A model generated the notes under the pieces. The model searched no databases, had not been told where the DNA came from, and was given only the letters and a program-made list of their open reading frames with translations. A stretch of DNA of 51,225 bases, from positions 1-51,225 of the forward strand of contig JAIRQL010000057.1 of the NCBI GenBank assembly GCA_031256515.1, given 5' to 3'. Of this stretch, positions 9,881 to 19,595 are shown one piece after another (positions within the stretch are counted from its first letter, which is position 1; each line of letters opens with the position of its first letter). A program made the position numbers and the translations under genes. The stretch comes from Alphaproteobacteria bacterium (GTDB lineage: Bacteria; Pseudomonadota; Alphaproteobacteria; WRAU01; Hepatincolaceae).

Positions 9881-10948
9881 ATGAATATTATAGATTTATT
9901 CTGCGGATGTGGAGGAATGAGATATGCGGTAAGTGATTACTTTACTGAATGTATTTTTTCTTGCGATATTGATAAGTTTGCTAGCCAAACTTATCAAGCA
10001 AATTTTAATCATATACCTTTTGGAGATATAAGAAGTATCCGTAATAATTCTGTAAAACAAATAAATGGTGAGGTTTGTCGTTTTGAAACTAGTAAATTAA
10101 GAAATGCTGATTTAATGTTAGGAGGTTTTCCCTGTCAGCCTTTTTCTCTAGCTGGTAAAAAATTAGGTGTTAATGATAAAGATAGAGGAGACCTTATTGA
10201 TGAAATTATACGATTAGTAAACGGATTTCATCCTAAAGCAGTTTTACTAGAGAATGTACCACATCTTGCAAAAATACATAATGGTAAGTTTTTTGATATG
10301 ATTTTAGATACTTTTAGTTATATAGGATATAGAAATAGCTATATTATAAACTATAATGCCAAAGATTTTGGCTTACCACAAAACAGAAATAGATTATATA
10401 TAATTTTATTTAAGAATAAGAAGATAGATTTCAAGTTTCCACAACCTCCTAGAATTCCTACTAAAATCGGCGATATTTTAGAAAAAAATGTAGATAAAAA
10501 GTATTATCTTAGTGATAAAATGAAGACTTTTCTACATCGCCATCAAGAAGAGCAAAAAGTAAAGGGAAATAATTTTGGCTACAATTTATTTGCGGGTGAA
10601 GATACTCATACTAACACACTACTAGCACGATATGGTAAAGATGGAAAAGAAACTCTCATTTATCAATACCGCAGGGGAGTTATTAGACAATCTAAACCTG
10701 GTATCTGTCCTACCTTAACTGCAAATATGGGAATGGGCGGACATAATGTACCAATAATTACCTCAAATGAAATAGAAGTTCGCAAACTAACACCCAGAGA
10801 ATGTGCGAGATTACAAGGATTTCCCGATAGTTTTAAGTTTCCTGTATCAGATAGCCAAGCCTATAAACAGATTGGTAATTCAGTAGCAGTTCCAGTTGTT
10901 AGAGCTATTGCTAAAGAAATCTACAGATCCTTAGGAGGACAGATTTAG
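9881..10948 (+). CDS. DNA (cytosine-5) methyltransferase
   Basis: NIIDLFCGCGGMR, GGFPCQPFSLAGKK, LLENVPHL and RKLTPRECARLQGFPDSF...QIGNSVAVPVV are classic C5-MTase motifs. Confidence 0.92.
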   Translation: MNIIDLFCGCGGMRYAVSDYFTECIFSCDIDKFASQTYQANFNHIPFGDIRSIRNNSVKQINGEVCRFETSKLRNADLMLGGFPCQPFSLAGKKLGVNDKDRGDLIDEIIRLVNGFHPKAVLLENVPHLAKIHNGKFFDMILDTFSYIGYRNSYIINYNAKDFGLPQNRNRLYIILFKNKKIDFKFPQPPRIPTKIGDILEKNVDKKYYLSDKMKTFLHRHQEEQKVKGNNFGYNLFAGEDTHTNTLLARYGKDGKETLIYQYRRGVIRQSKPGICPTLTANMGMGGHNVPIITSNEIEVRKLTPRECARLQGFPDSFKFPVSDSQAYKQIGNSVAVPVVRAIAKEIYRSLGGQI

Positions 10949-11232
10949 TGAAAAAAGAAAGCCAGGAGTTTTTATTAAAGCTGCTAAATGGAAATAAGAA
11001 TGCGGTAGATAAGATAAACAGGTGGTTTATGGGTCGTAGAGATAATAATGTAGATTATATCACAAAAAAGCAAAATGGAGTGCTTTTATATTACTGTAGA
11101 GAACTTTCATTATTTAATTTTAATGAAGTAAATAGAGAAACATTTTGTGTTTTTTACAATAACAACAAAAAGAATAAAGAAATATTCTTTGATACTAGGA
11201 ATAATAAGGGAGGATTAAAAAATGGTAAATAA
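10948..11232 (+). CDS. Hypothetical protein
   Basis: ORF overlapping the stop of the methyltransferase by one base; ends TAA. Confidence 0.5.
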   Translation: MKKESQEFLLKLLNGNKNAVDKINRWFMGRRDNNVDYITKKQNGVLLYYCRELSLFNFNEVNRETFCVFYNNNKKNKEIFFDTRNNKGGLKNGK

Positions 11233-11587
11233 AGTAATTTTTAGAGATATTTCTGAAATTAGAATTTCATTTAGAATATCTCTGGAGGATAGAATAATCT
11301 ATGGAAAAGAGTTTTGGGATAAGTCTGCCTATGTGGAAGATAAGGGAGAATATCAATGTATCTTGGAACAAGTATATCCATATTATGTGGCATTTAATAA
11401 TATTAGAAGTATCAATTTTTTAGAAGATTTGAAAAAGGTAAGGATATTTAAGAAACCATTTCGTAATGTTTTATATTGCAAAGATATAGATTCAGAGATT
11501 AGTAAACAAATAATTGAGAATTCAGAGCAAAATGAGAAATATAAATCAAAAAAGGAATCTAAAGAGGAATTAGGCAATGGTAAATAA
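11222..11587 (+). CDS. Hypothetical protein whose first codons match the start of ssb
   Basis: MVNKVIFRDISEIRIS; first ~20 nt identical to ssb at 11577. Confidence 0.5.
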   Translation: MVNKVIFRDISEIRISFRISLEDRIIYGKEFWDKSAYVEDKGEYQCILEQVYPYYVAFNNIRSINFLEDLKKVRIFKKPFRNVLYCKDIDSEISKQIIENSEQNEKYKSKKESKEELGNGK

Positions 11588-12023
11588 AGTAATTTTAATT
11601 GGAAATGTTGGTGGTGATCCTGAGATAAGATTTTCCCAAAGTGGTTCAAAAATTGCTACATTCTCTTTAGCAACTAGTGAATATTGGAAAGATAAAACTA
11701 CAGGAGAAAGAAAATCTAAATCAGAGTGGCATAGAATTGTAATATTTAATGAAAATATTGCTGGTATTGTTGAAAACTATGTAAAGAAAGGCTCAAAAAT
11801 ATATATAGAAGGTGCATTACAGTCTAGGAAATATACTGATACTAATGGAGTTGAAAGAAATATTACGGAAGTGGTATTAAGCCAATTTAGAGGTGAAGTT
11901 CAACTTCTTGATAGTAGAGGACAGGATAATTCACAAGCTAGCAATAGTAATTCGGCTACTGGAAATAATACCTCGTCTGTTTCTACAATAGAAGATGATT
12001 TAGATGATGAAGTACCGTTTTAA
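11577..12023 (+). CDS. ssb: Single-stranded DNA-binding protein
   Basis: MVNKVILIGNVGGDPEIRF...SEWHRIVIF...GSKIYIEGALQSRKYTD; acidic C-terminal tip DDLDDEVPF. Confidence 0.95.
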   Translation: MVNKVILIGNVGGDPEIRFSQSGSKIATFSLATSEYWKDKTTGERKSKSEWHRIVIFNENIAGIVENYVKKGSKIYIEGALQSRKYTDTNGVERNITEVVLSQFRGEVQLLDSRGQDNSQASNSNSATGNNTSSVSTIEDDLDDEVPF

Positions 12024-12073
12024 TTAAGGTAATTACATGTAAAAAAGAAGAAAAGTTTAAGGAGTTATAAAAA

Positions 12074-12817
12074 ATGAAATACTTAACATTAGGAATTTAT
12101 GTAGGGCTAGGATTGCTACATTTATATATTGTAAAGAATATTATGTTTTTACTTATCTTAGTAGGCTTATTTGAAGCCGTAAGATTAGTAGCAGTTTACA
12201 ATAAAGTAAAACCAATTGTTATAACTTTAGCTATTTTTAGTGTAGGGTTTTTAGGAATGAATTATTATTCTCTATACAATAATACAAGTACTAAAGCTGA
12301 ACTAAGTACTAAATTATCTAATAACTTGGATAATTATTCTAATTCTTACTGGACTAATCAAAGCAATTATATGGAAATTATTAATAAACAAGAAAAACTA
12401 ATTGATAATATTAGTAATTCTCAACTTCCTAATCCTATAATGGTATGGGTATTAATTTCTTTAATTGAACTCTCTTTAGCTTATATGGTAATTATGCAAA
12501 GTAATACTACGCCAATACCAGGTAAAAAGAAAGGCTTACAAAAGATTTTAAATCTAGGTAAAAGTAATGAAAATGTTTCGCCTATTCCTCAAGATTTAAA
12601 GATAAATAAAGTTAGTAATAAAACATCTTCATCTATACCACTTTTAAATTATTCAAATTTAGATGTATTAGTTGATAAAGTTGATAAGGAAGAAATACCT
12701 AAGGAAAAGTTAATTTTAGAAGCTAAAAGATTACCATTAAGAGAGTTTTCTCAAAGATATAATTATGGAAAAAGTCAATATTATAATTTTAGAAATTCTA
12801 ATCTTAAAAGTGCTTAA
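12074..12817 (+). CDS. Hypothetical membrane protein
   Basis: Several hydrophobic segments in the N-terminal 150 aa. Confidence 0.5.
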   Translation: MKYLTLGIYVGLGLLHLYIVKNIMFLLILVGLFEAVRLVAVYNKVKPIVITLAIFSVGFLGMNYYSLYNNTSTKAELSTKLSNNLDNYSNSYWTNQSNYMEIINKQEKLIDNISNSQLPNPIMVWVLISLIELSLAYMVIMQSNTTPIPGKKKGLQKILNLGKSNENVSPIPQDLKINKVSNKTSSSIPLLNYSNLDVLVDKVDKEEIPKEKLILEAKRLPLREFSQRYNYGKSQYYNFRNSNLKSA

Positions 12818-12843
12818 ATCTTAAATAAGAAAAAGGTAATAAA

Positions 12844-13203
12844 ATGGCAGAATTAGAAAAATTACTAGATGTTGAAGAATTAGCAGATATTTTGAAATTA
12901 GAAAGTTCTTCTACCGTCTATTCTAAATATAAAGAATGGAAAATTCCTTTTATAAAAATTGGTGGAAGTATTAGGTTTCGCCCTAGAGATATAGCCATAT
13001 GGATAGAAAATAAAAAAGAAATTGGTAAGCAAAAAGAAAGAGAAAAATGTCAAAAACTAAAAATCAAGGGGGTACAATTTATAAACAAAAAGACAGTGAA
13101 ATCTGGACACTTAACTTTAAACCTAAAGGAAAAAAGCGGATCAGAAAGTCGTCTGGAACAAGTAGTAAAAGAAAAGCATGGGTTGAACTTGAAAAACTCA
13201 TAA
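12844..13203 (+). CDS. Excisionase-like / MerR-type HTH protein overlapping the integrase start
   Basis: LLDVEELADILKLESSSTVYSKYKEWKIPFIKIGGSIRFRPRDIAIWIE. Confidence 0.65.
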   Translation: MAELEKLLDVEELADILKLESSSTVYSKYKEWKIPFIKIGGSIRFRPRDIAIWIENKKEIGKQKEREKCQKLKIKGVQFINKKTVKSGHLTLNLKEKSGSESRLEQVVKEKHGLNLKNS

Positions 13204-14195
13204 ATTCTATTGAGGATGGTTCTTATTATGAAGAATTATCAACTACAAGTTTTGAAGATCTGTCTATTGCATATATAAAAGAAGGAATACCATTACTTAA
13301 AGAAAATACTCAAAATGATTATATGCTTTATATATTAAGGTTTCATAAAATTATAGGAGATAAAAAAGCAATTAATATTGTTAAAGAAGATATACAAAGT
13401 TTTGTTGATTGGATTAGAGGAAAAGGATTATCTGCAAGTAGTATTCAAAATCATTTAGCAGCGATTTCAGCAGTATTTACCTATGGGGTTAAAACTGGTG
13501 TAATAGAAGATAATCCAGTTAGGAAGTTTGATAAATCTTATGTTGGAAAATCAAAGGAAAGAATAAGATTTTTAATAAAAGATGAATATAAGTTATTGTT
13601 AGAAAATTGTTCTTATGAGTTATTACAACAGGCAATGATTTTAGCAGTAGAAACAGGATTAAGAAAATCAGAGTTAATGAGTTTAAAATGGAGTGATCAA
13701 ATTGATTTTAGGAAAAAAGAAATCACGGTTTTTTATACAAAAAATAAAAAGCATAGAACTATTCCAATTAGCCCAATTGCTTTTGAAGTTTTAAAAATTA
13801 TTTATAAAAATAAAAAGAAATATGAGAGATTAAATAATAAGATTTGTGATTATGTATTTTTTAATTTTAATACTTGGAAAAGAATTAAAAGTTTTAAGAA
13901 ATCTTTTGCGACAGCAAAGAAAAGAGCTGATATAGAGGACTTCCGTTGGCACGACTTTCGTCATACATTTGCCACATGGGGTTTAAAAGGATGGTTCACC
14001 TGGCAGAAATACCCAATGGATTTATATAAGTTGCAAAGATGGTTAGGGCATAGTGATATAAAAACAACTCAACGATATGCTCATTTAGAGATACAGGATT
14101 TACATAGTTTAATTGATTATTCAGTTGTTATTCAGTGGGAGGGAGTAAAATGGAGTGAAATAAAGATTAGAAAAAGCCAATACAAAACATTATAA
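13047..14195 (+). CDS. Tyrosine recombinase (integrase)
   Basis: GTIYKQKDSEIWTLNFKPKGKKRIRKSSGTSSKRKAW N-terminus; catalytic ETGLRKSELMSLKW, HDFRHTFATW, LGHSDIKTTQRYAHL. Confidence 0.93.
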   Translation: MSKTKNQGGTIYKQKDSEIWTLNFKPKGKKRIRKSSGTSSKRKAWVELEKLINSIEDGSYYEELSTTSFEDLSIAYIKEGIPLLKENTQNDYMLYILRFHKIIGDKKAINIVKEDIQSFVDWIRGKGLSASSIQNHLAAISAVFTYGVKTGVIEDNPVRKFDKSYVGKSKERIRFLIKDEYKLLLENCSYELLQQAMILAVETGLRKSELMSLKWSDQIDFRKKEITVFYTKNKKHRTIPISPIAFEVLKIIYKNKKKYERLNNKICDYVFFNFNTWKRIKSFKKSFATAKKRADIEDFRWHDFRHTFATWGLKGWFTWQKYPMDLYKLQRWLGHSDIKTTQRYAHLEIQDLHSLIDYSVVIQWEGVKWSEIKIRKSQYKTL

Positions 14196-14236
14196 TAAGG
14201 TATAGCATTAATTATAAGTAAAACAGGAGAAATATT

Positions 14237-14737
14237 ATGAGTTTAGGATTAAAAAAAAAAAAAAAAAGAGATAGAGATGGTTTTGCTATAAGAACCCCAG
14301 AAAATAGAGAACTGGCATTATCTATGTGGGATTCTTGGTTAGCAACAGCATATACTGATAATCCAAAAGAATTAACAGATGAGGAAGTTGAGTTTATTAT
14401 TGAAAATAGTAGTATAGATGATAGAGAAAAAACCAAAGAGTTTAAAAAATTAGATTCGTGGTATCATGGCAGTTTAAAAAATCATGATTCAGATCTTTAT
14501 AAATATTGGAAAGAAGTAAACGATTTAATATTATTTAAACACCATGAAGGTATAGCCTTAACAGAAGAAGAAATCTACAGATATAATAACTTCTATTGTC
14601 CTCCATATGAAGCCCTAACCAGATTGTCAAAATTTAAAAAAGGTGGTTTAAGAAACAATGATTATCATACTAGAGACAGAAGTTTTGGTTCATTCTTGAA
14701 ATACAAGGAAAAAGAAAAAGAGGTGAAGTATGCCTAA
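14237..14737 (+). CDS. Hypothetical protein with a 17-A homopolymer at its 5' end
   Basis: ATG AGT TTA GGA TTA then A17 then GAGATAG; frame open to TAA. Confidence 0.5.
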   Translation: MSLGLKKKKKRDRDGFAIRTPENRELALSMWDSWLATAYTDNPKELTDEEVEFIIENSSIDDREKTKEFKKLDSWYHGSLKNHDSDLYKYWKEVNDLILFKHHEGIALTEEEIYRYNNFYCPPYEALTRLSKFKKGGLRNNDYHTRDRSFGSFLKYKEKEKEVKYA

Positions 14738-15380
14738 ATATAAAGATAAAATAATAGAAGATATTTATAAAAATTATAGAGAATTTTTTAGCAATGTTAA
14801 AAGTAGAGAATATAGCTTAAAGCAACTAGATGGTATAAATAGTGATATAGTAAATGGTATTAAAGAATATAAAGAGATTCTAGCAGATATAAATCAAACT
14901 AATACAAACCTCTCCTATAAGGTAGAAACAGTTAAAGAGTATTTGAATTTTGAATTAGAACTAAATGCCATAGCCTTAAGAAACACCACTGAAGGCACAG
15001 GAACACATGATAGCTTATTAAAGTCGCAAGGGCATTTAAAAAATGCTTTAGATACTTATGATAGAGATATGATAAATAGTAATAACTATCAAGCAGTATA
15101 TACCAGAAATAAAAGAGATAATTCACTTTATAGTAAAGAAAAACTACCAAAGGATGATGTAGTATTTATATTACAATCACAAGTACAGAAAATTACTAAA
15201 GAAGCAGCAGGATTAGCCTCAGAAGCAAACCCATTTTATGAAATAAGTAATAATAGAAGTTTGGTAGTAGATGAAATAAAAATAATGTATAAAGCAGTAC
15301 AAAAAGAGCTACTAAAAGATGTATTACCAATAGAGCAAATTAAAACAAAAAAAGCTAAAAGTAAAGGCTATGAAAGATAA
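14730..15380 (+). CDS. Hypothetical coiled protein
   Basis: ORF overlapping the previous stop by 8 nt, charged helical composition. Confidence 0.5.
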   Translation: MPKYKDKIIEDIYKNYREFFSNVKSREYSLKQLDGINSDIVNGIKEYKEILADINQTNTNLSYKVETVKEYLNFELELNAIALRNTTEGTGTHDSLLKSQGHLKNALDTYDRDMINSNNYQAVYTRNKRDNSLYSKEKLPKDDVVFILQSQVQKITKEAAGLASEANPFYEISNNRSLVVDEIKIMYKAVQKELLKDVLPIEQIKTKKAKSKGYER

Positions 15381-15418
15381 AAAAAGCGGACTGTTTTTGC
15401 ACCCAAATCCGCTTTTAA
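15381..15418 (+). terminator. Rho-independent terminator
   Basis: AAAAGCGGA..loop..TCCGCTTTT. Confidence 0.75.
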
Positions 15419-15442
15419 TAACATATAAAAATAAAAAAGAAA

Positions 15443-16285
15443 ATGCATATATTAAAAGATTTCATACTAAATACACTTCCTAATGAAGATATTAAATCAA
15501 ATATTTATAAGAAAGTCAATAATAAATCTTCACTTATAGTAAATAGCTCTTGTGGTATCCCATATAGTACGGTTGCCAAAAATATTCTATTATTTTTAAC
15601 AACTACTATTATCAATCAAAAAAGTAAAAGAATTTATATTGGTAAAACTTTTAATGAATTCATGAAAAGTTGCGGGTATAAGCCTAGTGGTGGTGAACAC
15701 GGTAATATGAGAAGATTTAAAGAGCAATGGAAAAGAATACTTGCTTCTTCTTTTACAATAATTTTTGATGGTAAAGAAATTACCTTTCGCTTTGTTCAAG
15801 CAACAAATGAATTTGATGGATATATAGAAGTTAGCGATTCTTTCTATAATCATCTTTTAAAAAATAAAATTTATATAGAAGATAATGATATTAAAAAACT
15901 TCAATATGGAAAGCATGGTAATTTAGTTCTAAATGTATATTCTTGGATGATATATAAGAGATATACTACTAATAAATTTACTAAAATAAAGTATGAAGAT
16001 TTGCAAAATCAGTTTGGTAGTACTGGAAGCCTTTCTTCATTTAAAACAAATCTAAAAAAAGCATTTATTGTAATAGCTACCATCTTAAATATAAGAGTTA
16101 TCTTTAAAGATGATCATTTAAATGTAGAAAACCTTTCTTTATTAGAAAAAGTAAAGTATTTAGCTAGTAGTCTTTATTTATTTTCTCGTAAATTCCAAAA
16201 AGAAATTAAAACCCTTATTATTGATTCTAAGTATAGATTATCTATAGATTTTATGGATAAAAATACTCTTATTTTAAAACCTTAA
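15443..16285 (+). CDS. Plasmid RepA_C-like replication initiator
   Basis: AKNILLFLTTTIINQKSKRIYIGKTFNEFMKSCGYKPSGGEHGNMRRFKEQWKRILASSFTI resembles the RepA_C family. Confidence 0.65.
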   Translation: MHILKDFILNTLPNEDIKSNIYKKVNNKSSLIVNSSCGIPYSTVAKNILLFLTTTIINQKSKRIYIGKTFNEFMKSCGYKPSGGEHGNMRRFKEQWKRILASSFTIIFDGKEITFRFVQATNEFDGYIEVSDSFYNHLLKNKIYIEDNDIKKLQYGKHGNLVLNVYSWMIYKRYTTNKFTKIKYEDLQNQFGSTGSLSSFKTNLKKAFIVIATILNIRVIFKDDHLNVENLSLLEKVKYLASSLYLFSRKFQKEIKTLIIDSKYRLSIDFMDKNTLILKP

Positions 16286-16382
16286 TTTTACCTTCCTAGT
16301 ACAACTCCGTCTTATTCAGGTCATATTTTAAGTCATAGTATGTTTTTTTAGATATAAAAAAGATAAAAAATATAAGATTTAC

Positions 16383-16460
16383 TGGGGCGGGCGAGGAGAT
16401 TCGAACTCCCGACCCCCTGAACCACAATCAGGTGCTCTAACCAACTGAGCTACGCTCGCC
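16383..16460 (-). tRNA. tRNA-His(GTG)
   Basis: Reverse complement GGCGAGCGTAGCTCAGTTGGTTAGAGCACCTGATTGTGGTTCAGGGGGTCGGGAGTTCGAATCTCCTCGCCCGCCCCA folds as a cloverleaf with anticodon GTG and the His-type extra G-1:C73 pair; CCA encoded. Confidence 0.95.
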
Positions 16461-16627
16461 ATAGGATAAATACTCTAAACTTCATTCAGTATAACAAAAA
16501 AATAATTACTTTTCAACACATAAATAAGTAATTATATTGTTGCTAATATACTTATTATTATCCAAAAATAATTACTAGATTTCTATTATTTTTATGCTAA
16601 AATTATAACGGTATAATAAGGATTTTA

Positions 16628-17068
16628 TTGATGAAAAAAATAGCTTTGTTTATTATTTTAGGGGCAATGTCTTTATTGTCTGCCTGTGGTAATTCTCCGA
16701 TTATTTATAGTCAAAACGATTTTCTAAGAACTTTTAACATAAGGTTAGAAGAAGAAAGTCTTAATAACTATATGTTAATAAATCTTGATTCTAAAAAAGA
16801 TCAAGCTAATAATATTACATTAACAGGATTCAACAGAACCCAAGATCTTCAGGTTGAACTGGTTTTTGATGCCTTAGGAAACTTAACAAGATTTGGTCTT
16901 TTAACTAATAGAATTCCTGATGAAGATTTAACTAAGCTCTTAACAATTATTAGAGAAACTTTCCCATCGCAACAAAAATATACTGTTAAAGAGGGAGTAT
17001 CTCCAAATACTGGTTATAGAGGAATTGGATTCTTTTTAAATACTAATAAAAAAGGAGAAGAGGAATAA
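16628..17068 (+). CDS. Small lipoprotein
   Basis: MMKKIALFIILGAMSLLSACGNS lipobox. Confidence 0.75.
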   Translation: MMKKIALFIILGAMSLLSACGNSPIIYSQNDFLRTFNIRLEEESLNNYMLINLDSKKDQANNITLTGFNRTQDLQVELVFDALGNLTRFGLLTNRIPDEDLTKLLTIIRETFPSQQKYTVKEGVSPNTGYRGIGFFLNTNKKGEEE

Positions 17069-17130
17069 TCTTTCCTCTTTTTCCTTAAATCTTTTTCTTT
17101 ATAAAACTATGATATACACGAGGGTATTTT

Positions 17131-17808
17131 ATGGCTAGGTTTGTTATATGTATTATTATAGCTTTTTTTATGCCCGCATTTTTAAAAGCTGATGATCGTG
17201 GTTTTGTATTTAATCCATCTTTTACTAGTATGGCAGGGATTGTTGATAATAAGGTAAGTTTAAAAACGGCGATTCAAGCAGAGATGACTTACCTAATATT
17301 TAACCAATTTGAATTTGGGGTTGGCTTAGGTTTCCACAGGCAGCACATGACTCAAACTAGAAATGAAGATTTCTATGCCGAAAATGGCGAGTTATCTAGC
17401 TTTGTAATCACTCGTGCTAAGTCTAATGCTATACCATATTATGGGGTGTTAAGATATAATTTTGACTTATTTGAAGATGGTTGGCTGGTAGCAGCAGTTA
17501 AATTTGGATCTTACTACTTATTACCTAGAGATAGAACCCAAAGTGGCTCTCTTTTTGCCTCAGTTCCAGAGGGCGAGCAAGCTCCTGTTTTAAGATATGA
17601 TAATGAATTTACCAGAATGAGCTTTTTTGCCACCACATTAGGATACGACCTAGATAATATTGTAATTTCTTTAGAGTATCGTAATGTTAGTTTTAAGCAA
17701 AATTTATCTTTAGTTAATGAAACAACTAACCAAACTATAAAAAATTCTTACAATAGAAGTAATCATTACATCGGGCTAAATGTTTCGTATCGGATAGATT
17801 TATTCTAA
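17131..17808 (+). CDS. Outer-membrane beta-barrel-like protein
   Basis: Signal peptide, amphipathic strands, C-terminal YIGLNVSYRIDLF. Confidence 0.65.
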   Translation: MARFVICIIIAFFMPAFLKADDRGFVFNPSFTSMAGIVDNKVSLKTAIQAEMTYLIFNQFEFGVGLGFHRQHMTQTRNEDFYAENGELSSFVITRAKSNAIPYYGVLRYNFDLFEDGWLVAAVKFGSYYLLPRDRTQSGSLFASVPEGEQAPVLRYDNEFTRMSFFATTLGYDLDNIVISLEYRNVSFKQNLSLVNETTNQTIKNSYNRSNHYIGLNVSYRIDLF

Positions 17809-17902
17809 ACTTAAAACAATATAGCTTAAAATAAAGATTCGTTTTTTATTTTAAATTTCTTACTATATATTTTAGTTATGATATTTTTTAGTATGGATTT
17901 TT

Positions 17903-18673
17903 ATGAAGAATTTATTTATTTTATTAATAGCGATATTTTCAGCAGTTAGTTTATCGGCAAATGCTTTAAAATTTTCACCATTTATGGGAGTAGATTACGG
18001 TAGGGAATTTGGCTCAGCTACTAAACCTTTCTTTGGTGTAGATTTTTCTTACGAATTTAATAATGGCTTAGAATTTGGTTTTGGAACTTATGCTTCTAAA
18101 ACTAAAGTAGCTTCGTATGGTGAGGAGATTCGTCCAAATTATTTTACCGATTATAAACCAGAGGTAAAAGAAACTCCTATTTATTTACTTTTAAAATATA
18201 ATTATTATATTAATGAAAATTCTTCAATTGCACCTTATGGTAGAGTAGGGCAACTAAGGACTTCCATATATAATAATTACGAAAATATTGCTACCGATAA
18301 TCCCTATGGTAGTAGAGACTTTACAAGAGATGATACTATTTTTTATGGCAATAACTTTTATGCAATGGGGCTACAGTATACCTATAAAAGATACTATTTA
18401 GCCGTTGAATATAAGGTTAGAATGTTAGAACAAGAATCTTTACAATCAAATGTTAATTGCGATATGCAAAGCGGAATGTGTTCAGGTACTAGTAATTATT
18501 CTAGCCGAACCTTTAAAGCTAGCAGTGTATCTTTTTTAATGGGATTTAGGCTAAGTAGTAAAGATAGAATGCCAATGAATGTAGAAGAATTAGGCAGAAG
18601 ATTTAAAACTAAAAAAATCCCAGCCGAAAATAATGATTCTAAAGAAAATACTGTAGCCACTCCTAAAGAGTAA
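17903..18673 (+). CDS. Outer-membrane beta-barrel-like protein
   Basis: Signal peptide; FMGVDYGREFGSATKPFFGVDFSYEFNNGLEFGFG. Confidence 0.65.
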   Translation: MKNLFILLIAIFSAVSLSANALKFSPFMGVDYGREFGSATKPFFGVDFSYEFNNGLEFGFGTYASKTKVASYGEEIRPNYFTDYKPEVKETPIYLLLKYNYYINENSSIAPYGRVGQLRTSIYNNYENIATDNPYGSRDFTRDDTIFYGNNFYAMGLQYTYKRYYLAVEYKVRMLEQESLQSNVNCDMQSGMCSGTSNYSSRTFKASSVSFLMGFRLSSKDRMPMNVEELGRRFKTKKIPAENNDSKENTVATPKE

Positions 18674-18852
18674 ATAAAGGCATTGTGTTATTGATTTTCA
18701 AACCTGTTTATCTTACTTGCTCGCTAGAATCAAAGTTTAAGGCTTTGCATAGTTTTAAAGTGTAATTTATGGAAACTTAAACAATTCCCTGCAATAAAAG
18801 AAATACTATCTCAAATATCTAATTAGGCAGAAAATATAAAGTACTTATAGAA

Positions 18853-18886
18853 AAAGGATACTTATAAATTAATACAAGTATCCTTT
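18853..18886. terminator. Bidirectional hairpin terminator
   Basis: AAAAAGGATACTT...AAGTATCCTTTTT between convergent genes. Confidence 0.8.
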
Positions 18887-18910
18887 TTAATTAATATAAT
18901 TTATAAACTT

Positions 18911-19507
18911 TTATCTATTTACAGGGACAATTGATATAAGCAATTCAGCACGTTTTCCTATACCAAAAAACTTTCTTAAACCGTCAAAGTTATCAGTATT
19001 TACTGAGTAAAGTACTTCGTATTCATTATTACAAATAAAACCGCTTCTTAAAAAATCAGCATTATGTTGGCAACCTAAGTTAGGTAATGCGGCTTTTAAG
19101 CTATTAAAAGTTTCATCATTAAGTGGTCTTTTATTTTTGTCAGAACCAGTATTCATAGTGTTTTCATTAAGATTTACTAATATAAAAATTCCATTAACAG
19201 GAGACATTTGCGATTTTGCATAAATTCTTATACCAATATCTGAGCTATCTTTTTGATTTAACATCAAAAAAGGATCTTTCGCTGAATTTTTATTAGATAT
19301 TTCAAAACCATTTTGTAAAAATCCATCTATAATTCCACCAGCATTATAAGGAAGAAAACGAGTTTCATCAACCTCAACTTTTACTGCAGTATTTAATAGG
19401 GCAAGTTGTTCTACATTGTCTTGAGCTTTTGCCTGAGAAAATCCCATATTTAGTATTATAATAAGTGAAAAAACCACAGTATTAATTAATTTCATGCTTG
19501 ACCTCAT
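18911..19507 (-). CDS. Hypothetical secreted/periplasmic protein
   Basis: MKLINTVVFSLIIILNMGFSQAKA signal peptide. Confidence 0.65.
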   Translation of the reverse strand: MRSSMKLINTVVFSLIIILNMGFSQAKAQDNVEQLALLNTAVKVEVDETRFLPYNAGGIIDGFLQNGFEISNKNSAKDPFLMLNQKDSSDIGIRIYAKSQMSPVNGIFILVNLNENTMNTGSDKNKRPLNDETFNSLKAALPNLGCQHNADFLRSGFICNNEYEVLYSVNTDNFDGLRKFFGIGKRAELLISIVPVNR

Positions 19508-19595
19508 TTAATTTATTGAAAAATAATACATTAATATGTATATTACTATAGTAGTATAATTATATAAATAAAAAAATAAAGGATTTTCTAATACA

